A stretch of DNA of 64,000 nt from Tritrichomonas musculus (Eukaryota; Parabasalia; Tritrichomonadida; Tritrichomonadidae): assembly GCA_039105265.1 (NCBI GenBank), contig JAPFFF010000057.1, positions 248,001-312,000 of the forward strand, read 5' to 3'. Positions 59,380 to 64,000 of the stretch are shown here, piece after piece (positions within the stretch are counted from its first letter, which is position 1; every line of letters starts with the position of its first letter). The notes under the pieces were generated by a model. The model was not told the origin of the DNA and made no database searches. It saw only the letters and a program-made list of their open reading frames with translations. Both the position numbers and the translations under genes were made by a program.

Positions 59380-60558
59380 TTATCTTGTTATATAATTTAA
59401 ATTATTATTGAAGTCAGAAATATTTTTTTTCAATATATCTGAAAGAGTAATGAACTCAGCATTTTTTTTCAAATATTGAAAAGAAGTCCGATTTGTTCCC
59501 ATTCCAGGGACAGATTTGCACATTCTCACGCACTGATTATTTGTCACTTTATAACCGTAAATATAATCAGGAAAATTTCTTGACAAAATCCATTTATCTT
59601 TCTGTTCTTCATCAATTCCGTGCATTGCAATCATTTCAGGCAAAGAGATGAGTTCCTTTTTGCCAATTGGACAGTCTTCCAACTGTTTGAAATTTCCATT
59701 CAAATATTCAGAGAAATTACCAAACGTACAACCGTTTTCTGCCCAATGCAAATCTTCCCAAACATTCACACTTTTGAAGCCAACTTTGTTCAATATCAGA
59801 GTCTCACATGTGTCGTCTTGGCCGGCAAAAGCATACTTGATATTGGCCTCAAATGAAAAAGATGCAATATTATGAATTGCAACCATTGCTCGTGACATGA
59901 GCCAGCCTGATCCGCCACCCAAATAGATCTTGCCATAAGGACTCTCATCATTGGCAAATGCTCGAAAGACTAGATGCTCTTTTGGATTGTAAATCATTCG
60001 AAGTTGATCGATCAATTTTTCAAGATTTGTGATGTTGAGTAATGTATCGTCCATTGCTCGATAAAGAAAGTCTCCAAGAATCTCATTTTGTAGAAAATAA
60101 TTGTATGCAATAGAGTTCCTACAATGAAGATCGCTCCTTTTATCTACACAGTCATTCGCAATGATATAATCAAATCGAGGATCAGGAGTAACTTGTTCTG
60201 AATAAATGACAAATATGTGAATATGTGGCTTTTTAATAATATATTGATTGAGATATTTGTCTAGTCTCCATTTGGTGCGGTTGCTGGTGTGTATCATGAT
60301 GGTAAAATCTTGAGGTCTTTGATATTGCTTGGAAAAAATATTAAGAACCGATAAATTTGTTATTTTTTTGGAATTTTTCGTAAGGAATATTGCAAAAGTT
60401 AGAAGGATTAAAACAATAATAATTGAAAATAGCATTATTTGTAGTTTTTTTACTGAGTTGGGTAAATTATTCTTTTGTATTGTATTAAATTGCTCCATTT
60501 CCAGATCTTGTGATTCCTTTGGGTTTATATTCATTTTTTTTTTATAAAAAAAAGACAT
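59380..60558 (-). CDS. GT31/Fringe-like glycosyltransferase, type II membrane protein
   Basis: 392 residues from ATG 60558; a second Met at residue 9 is an alternative start. Residues 41-60 (IMLFSIIIVLILLTFAIFLT) form a signal anchor, so the catalytic part should face the Golgi lumen. Fringe-type motifs follow in order: the first strand DFTIMIHTSNRTKWRL (85-100), a D-D motif in YRAMDDTLLN (D170-D171) for metal and nucleotide-sugar binding, IYLGGGSGWLMSRAM (211-225), and FAGQDDTCETLILNKVGF (244-261), whose acidic residues include the likely catalytic base. Paired Cys residues fit disulphides. Together these match the GT31 beta-1,3-glycosyltransferase family. Donor and acceptor cannot be told. 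It may modify surface glycoproteins or lipophosphoglycan. It starts only 23 bp from the divergent gene at 60582. Confidence 0.88.
   Translation of the reverse strand: MSFFYKKKMNINPKESQDLEMEQFNTIQKNNLPNSVKKLQIMLFSIIIVLILLTFAIFLTKNSKKITNLSVLNIFSKQYQRPQDFTIMIHTSNRTKWRLDKYLNQYIIKKPHIHIFVIYSEQVTPDPRFDYIIANDCVDKRSDLHCRNSIAYNYFLQNEILGDFLYRAMDDTLLNITNLEKLIDQLRMIYNPKEHLVFRAFANDESPYGKIYLGGGSGWLMSRAMVAIHNIASFSFEANIKYAFAGQDDTCETLILNKVGFKSVNVWEDLHWAENGCTFGNFSEYLNGNFKQLEDCPIGKKELISLPEMIAMHGIDEEQKDKWILSRNFPDYIYGYKVTNNQCVRMCKSVPGMGTNRTSFQYLKKNAEFITLSDILKKNISDFNNNLNYITR
60531..60535 (+). promoter_or_regulatory. Candidate plus-strand initiator (TCATT) inside the glycosyltransferase gene
   Basis: TCATT with +1 about 49 nt upstream of the ATG at 60582, overlapping the second Met codon region of the divergent glycosyltransferase gene. 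Confidence 0.35.
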
Positions 60559-60580
60559 GTTATATAAAAAAGTTAAATTT

Positions 60581-60585
60581 TATGA
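60581..60585 (-). promoter_or_regulatory. Candidate initiator (TCATA) of the glycosyltransferase, over the neighbour's ATG
   Basis: TCATA on the minus strand lies about 25 nt upstream of the glycosyltransferase ATG and overlaps the start codon of the plus-strand gene at 60582. Confidence 0.45.
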
Positions 60586-61923
60586 ATAACTCTTTCGAAA
60601 TACCTATTACTAACTTTAGAAGACTAATAGAGCAAGATTATAGTGACAAAATTTCAAATTATTTTTCGTTCCTCTTTACAAGAAAAAGTTTTTCTAGAAC
60701 TTTCACGTAACGAAGCACGTATCATATCAAAAAAAATTAATGATCTTTGTATGATTGACCCAACTATTGATAAATATGAGCTTTCAACTCCAAATAATGA
60801 GCGAAAGCAAGAAAATGAGGATTTTAGAGAAATTCTCAATCTCATCATTCGATCAACACGAGAACAAGTTACAATACCAAAAGATAAACAAAGTAAATTT
60901 ACCATGATTCAATTTTTGCTTGGTGAAAAAATTCTAACAGATCTTTTTGTGATAAATAATATTAAAGAAGCAATTTCACTATTAAACACCGAAATGAATT
61001 CCGTTGCAGTTACATACTTAAGCAAACATTTTTTAGAGCTACTCGAAAGTGGAGAAACGAAAAATCTAAATGAGCATATTTTATATTCAATTATTGACGA
61101 GTACAATGAAAGTGAAGATGAAAACACAAAAGAAGAAGAAAAGAAAAAGATTTTTTCGATATTGAAAAGTCAAAACGAAGAAGAGATTGCCATTCATTTC
61201 ATCCTTGGAATTAAATTTGACCATAAAGGTGAATTTTTCAAAGAGGTAATTGAATACATCATTGAGCACATTAACGATGATATTGTGATCAACGAGCTTC
61301 CTCGCATTACCGTCTTTATTCGTGATACATTAGGAATCAAAGAAAAAGTGACAGAATCAAAAGGCCAAATTACAGAGTGCAATTTCAATGGAGACGAACT
61401 GTCAGGAATTGTCAGTCACCTGAAGAGAACTCTCGGAGATGACTTGGAAGGAAATGAAGTATTGAAATTATCGGGCGGCGGTTACCCACAAACCTCAGAC
61501 CCGATCACAAATCTCATTCAATACGACGGAAACAAAATCAGCAATTATTATTACAATTATTATACAAAAATGCCATCCAGTGAGTCAGAGTCGTGGATTG
61601 AATTTGATTTTGTAAAAAGGAGAATAAATCTGACGTCGTACACAATCCGTGGATGCTGCCATAGTTCAAATGACTACTGCAAGCCAAAAAGTTGGCGAAT
61701 TGTCGGCTAAAACGATCATGAAAATTGGACTGTTTTGGATCACCGAGTGAACTGCGCTGATCTGAACGATATGTACAAGCAGCACAGATTTGAATGCAGC
61801 CAAAATGACGGTTACTACAGGTACATACGATACATACAAGAAGACTCGTGGAAAAGTTCTTCATACAAGTACACAGTTCACATGACATGCTTTGAAATGT
61901 TTGGCTCAATACAAGAGCCATAA
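60582..61923 (+). pseudogene. BTB-like/discoidin (F5/8C) domain gene, decayed
   Basis: An ATG at 60582 starts MNNSFEIPITNFRRLIEQDY. Near 60647 the coding frame switches by one base; the rest continues in the other frame (KFQIIFRSSLQEKVFLELSR onward) to a TAA at 61708-61710. Beyond that the same frame resumes NDHENWTVLDHRV and ends at 61923. So there is one frameshift and one in-frame stop (likely a Ser-to-stop change). About 445 residues would be covered. The N-terminal part (ARIISKKINDLCMIDPTIDK) resembles the BTB-like half of an expanded trichomonad family. The C-terminal part (LSGGGYPQTSDPITNLIQ, SWIEFDFVKRRINLTSYTIR, DSWKSSSYKYTVHMTCFEMF) is a discoidin-like fold for ligand or carbohydrate binding. 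Low divergence elsewhere suggests recent decay; sequencing error should be excluded. Confidence 0.82.
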
Positions 61924-62007
61924 TCGTTAATTATGTAAGGTGCGTGTTATATCCGTAGTAATTTTTATGTGGTGCATATATCTTTTTAAAAAGATTAAAA
62001 ATAAATA

Positions 62008-62104
62008 AAGTGCGTCCACAATTAAGAAAGTATTTTTTGAATAAGCTCATAGAAATATTGAATGAGTTTTCACAATTTTAACTTTCCTAATAGTGGACAC
62101 ACAT
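62008..62104. mobile_element. 97-bp TA-flanked MITE, copy 2
   Basis: Same length and nearly the same sequence as 19603-19699, with TA at both ends and inverted termini AAGTGCGTCCACAATTAAG / complement of ATGTGTGTCCACTATTAGG. This copy keeps the better-matched left end. Confidence 0.85.
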
Positions 62105-62642
62105 TAATTCACGAAATCTAAACAATTTTATGTTTATATATGACTTTGAATAGTTTGATAAGTTTATGTTTACAAAAAAAGATTTTTTTAATTAATTTTC
62201 TTATTAATTGATGTTTAAGGTATGAAATTTTCTTTGTGGGATGTCTTTTCTTTAATTTGAGTCTTTATTTTCAAGTTTTATTTTCAGGTTTTCATTTCTT
62301 TTTCACGTAATTTATTTTTACGTCCAATCAATTTTTGAAAGGCATCGTTTAGAATTCAAATCACAAAAATAATAGAATAAACCATTGCTCTTGTGAGCTA
62401 TCTTTTTTTAATCTTTTTTAAAAGATATACCAACTGGATAAAAAATTTCTACCGATTTAAAGCGCACCATATAATAGGTCAATTTATATATATATATATA
62501 TAAAGAAATTTGTTTTGTTATTGAAACTAAATACATAAAAATGCTGTTTATCTAATAAAGAGTCATTAGAGTAAATAAAAATCAAATTAAATTAAATTAT
62601 TGTCAAAAAATTAAAGAGTCATTAGAGTAAATAAAAAATAAA

Positions 62643-62644
<2 letters not shown>

Positions 62645-62692
<48 letters not shown>
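62645..62692. repeat. 48-base poly-T tract
   Basis: Uninterrupted T run, the longest homopolymer in the window, 60 bp downstream of the kinase stop codon on the minus strand. Length may be inexact because of sequencing. Confidence 0.9.
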
Positions 62693-62697
<5 letters not shown>

Positions 62698-62751
62698 GAG
62701 CGTGTGCTCGAGAGTAAATTAATCTGCATAATGTTAGGCTAGTTTGACGGT

Positions 62752-64000
62752 TTAAATTGGCTTTTTGATAACTGGTTTTGTTGACGGTTTACGACTGCCG
62801 AGAGGAGGCAATTTTGATTTTGGCTGTGATGGCTCTTTCACTGGCATCGTTTTACTTTGTTTATGTAATGCACGGAAACGGTTAAGTGTTCTGAAACGAG
62901 AAAGAACAATTTCATAGTCAACTCCTTCCGCCATCTTGAATCGGTGGGCGTACATTTCTGAAACAATATCTGAAAATGAGGGACGTTTCTTTGCTTCAAA
63001 TGACATGCACTTCTTGATCAGCGAGATCGTGAACGATGAGATTGATGGCGATGCTTCTGGGAATTTGATCGGCTTGTTGTTCAGTTTGTCTTTCAAGTTT
63101 TGTTTTGGAAAACGACGAGTGAAAAGGACGAAAAGGAGAACGCCAAATGAGTAAACGTCCGTCTTGTTGTCGTATTCTTCTTCATTCGACATCTCCGGCG
63201 ACATGTATGCAAGGGTGCCGATGCCTTTCGTCATCGATGTCATCGTGCTCTTCATCGCATCAACGTGCGCAAGTCCAAAGTCAATCAGCTGCGCCTCGAA
63301 GATGTAGTTCACCATAACGTTCTCAAGTTTCAGGTCGCGGTGAATCATTCCGTGCTCGTGGATGTGAAGCATGCCAAAGACAATTTCAACCACAAGTTTC
63401 GCTTTCAGCGTGTTGTTCAGAATGTCGCGTTCAAGGCACTCGCGAAGGTTCATCGGGTGGAACTTCAGGAAGATCGCTATCGTAGTCTTGCTTTTGTCTT
63501 TATTGGTCGATCCTGGAGTAAACTTGCTCTTGATTTCAATTTCGTCTTCTTCTTCATTTGCGTCTTTATCGTCGTCATTCAGTTTTTCTTGTGGATTCAG
63601 ACCGATGCACTTGCAGATGCTTGGGTGATTCATGCCTGCAAGAACTTCGAATTCTTTGTAAATGTTTCGAAAATCATTGAATGTCGTTCGACCTTCTTCA
63701 GCTTTCAGGACTTTCTTGCAAAGTTCTTCGTCACGTCGTTCGTCAATCACTTTGTACGTAACTGATGTCGCTCCTTCCCCAATCTGGCAAATCACCCGTT
63801 GATGTGACTCTTCTTCTTCATCAATGAAAATGTTCTTCCCTTCTCTTCCTCTCATTTCTTCTTCTGAGTCAGTCTCTTTATCATTCGTCTCTGATTCAAG
63901 TTCTTCATCACTCATTTCACAATTCATGTCGAATGGAAAAACTTTCTCGTACATGCCAAGACGAGACTCAAGAAAACGAATTCGCTTCATGCATCTAGAA
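62752..64000 (-). CDS. TKL-like protein kinase, 5' end beyond the window
   Basis: The frame is open to base 64000; a Met at 63990 gives 412 residues, but codons upstream remain open, so the true start is probably outside. The first ~20 residues (MKRIRFLESRLGMYEKVFPF) look like the end of a coiled coil, followed by an acidic stretch. Kinase motifs numbered from that Met: Gly loop IGEGATSV (70-77), Lys 92 or 93, helix-C E113, HRDLKLENVMV (D219), LIDFGL (D237) and TLAYMSPEMS, then DVYSFGVLLFVLFTRRFPKQ and KKRPSFSDIV. An acidic Lys/Asp/Glu insert (residues 137-170) lies between strands 3 and 5. All catalytic residues are intact. The C-terminal tail is basic and Pro-rich (QPKSKLPPLGSRKPSTKPVI). 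Such TKL-like kinases are greatly expanded in trichomonads. Base composition is richer in G and C than elsewhere in the window. Confidence 0.9.
   Translation of the reverse strand, partial: SRCMKRIRFLESRLGMYEKVFPFDMNCEMSDEELESETNDKETDSEEEMRGREGKNIFIDEEEESHQRVICQIGEGATSVTYKVIDERRDEELCKKVLKAEEGRTTFNDFRNIYKEFEVLAGMNHPSICKCIGLNPQEKLNDDDKDANEEEDEIEIKSKFTPGSTNKDKSKTTIAIFLKFHPMNLRECLERDILNNTLKAKLVVEIVFGMLHIHEHGMIHRDLKLENVMVNYIFEAQLIDFGLAHVDAMKSTMTSMTKGIGTLAYMSPEMSNEEEYDNKTDVYSFGVLLFVLFTRRFPKQNLKDKLNNKPIKFPEASPSISSFTISLIKKCMSFEAKKRPSFSDIVSEMYAHRFKMAEGVDYEIVLSRFRTLNRFRALHKQSKTMPVKEPSQPKSKLPPLGSRKPSTKPVIKKPI

Larger units (their letters stand above)
61924..62751. other. Intergenic with MITE copy 2 and a 48-base T run
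   Basis: Between the decayed discoidin gene and the 3' end of the kinase gene. Contains the second 97-bp MITE copy, a (TA)n run near 62487-62502, a duplicated 27-bp segment (AAAGAGTCATTAGAGTAAAT at about 62558 and 62611) and an uninterrupted run of 48 T (62645-62692). No gene. Confidence 0.65.

Noticed and set aside
1-64000. Large virus-like elements (Maverick/Polinton) known from trichomonads
   Set aside because: No capsid, protein-primed polymerase, integrase or packaging ATPase motifs were recognised anywhere in the window.

Overview
The window looks like accessory sequence from a trichomonad (parabasalid) protist, possibly Tritrichomonas-like. It is very AT-rich and eukaryotic, and its large genes appear intronless. 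Matches to the trichomonad initiator TCA(+1)Y(T/A) lie a short way upstream of most start codons. The gene families also fit: a Pmp-like surface protein with GGAI repeats, a kinase with Sel1 repeats, a TKL-like kinase, divergent ubiquitin-like proteins, and several kinds of DNA transposon. The organism is inferred from this combination; no marker gene settles it.

Layout. Bases 1-11941 (minus) are one uninterrupted reading frame of at least 3,980 codons that leaves the window at base 1. It encodes a giant low-complexity protein built from four tandem-repeat families whose periods are all multiples of three. Bases 13.6-16.4 kb hold decayed transposons: a mariner/Tc1-like transposase with a Myb-like tail, and a MULE fragment. 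A tRNA-Ile with anticodon GAU lies at 17209-17281. A protein of six ubiquitin-like folds lies at 17984-19345 (minus).

Bases 20465-31381 form a complete-looking 10.9-kb Mutator-like element. It has ~36-bp terminal inverted repeats, a 9-bp target duplication (AAAATATTC), a 3-kb 5' satellite, a 1,501-residue transposase carrying a huge Gln-rich repeat domain, and a 13 x 63-bp 3' satellite. Next to it (31706-35645) is a second complete-looking DDE transposon with ~150-bp inverted repeats and TATTA duplications. Bases 36592-37686 are a 1.1-kb deleted MULE with related ends. Bases 38056-39760 are a 1.7-kb TA-flanked element with a 240-bp TTAA-flanked MITE nested inside it.

The right third is more gene-like. 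It holds a Pmp-like type I membrane protein (40835-46330), a Lys/Ala/Glu-rich helical protein (47668-49173), a broken GH36 alpha-galactosidase (49436-50742), a kinase-Sel1 protein (52063-56526), a single 77-residue ubiquitin-like modifier (58086-58319), and a GT31/Fringe-like glycosyltransferase (59380-60558). The glycosyltransferase is head-to-head, only 23 bp apart, with a decayed discoidin-domain gene (60582-61923). A kinase running off the right edge (62752-64000) ends the window.

The genes do not form a pathway. The strongest leads are the satellite-bearing MULE, whose 5' satellite looks like an amplified copy of its own promoter, the giant repeat gene, the two unusual ubiquitin-like genes, and the GAU-anticodon tRNA-Ile.
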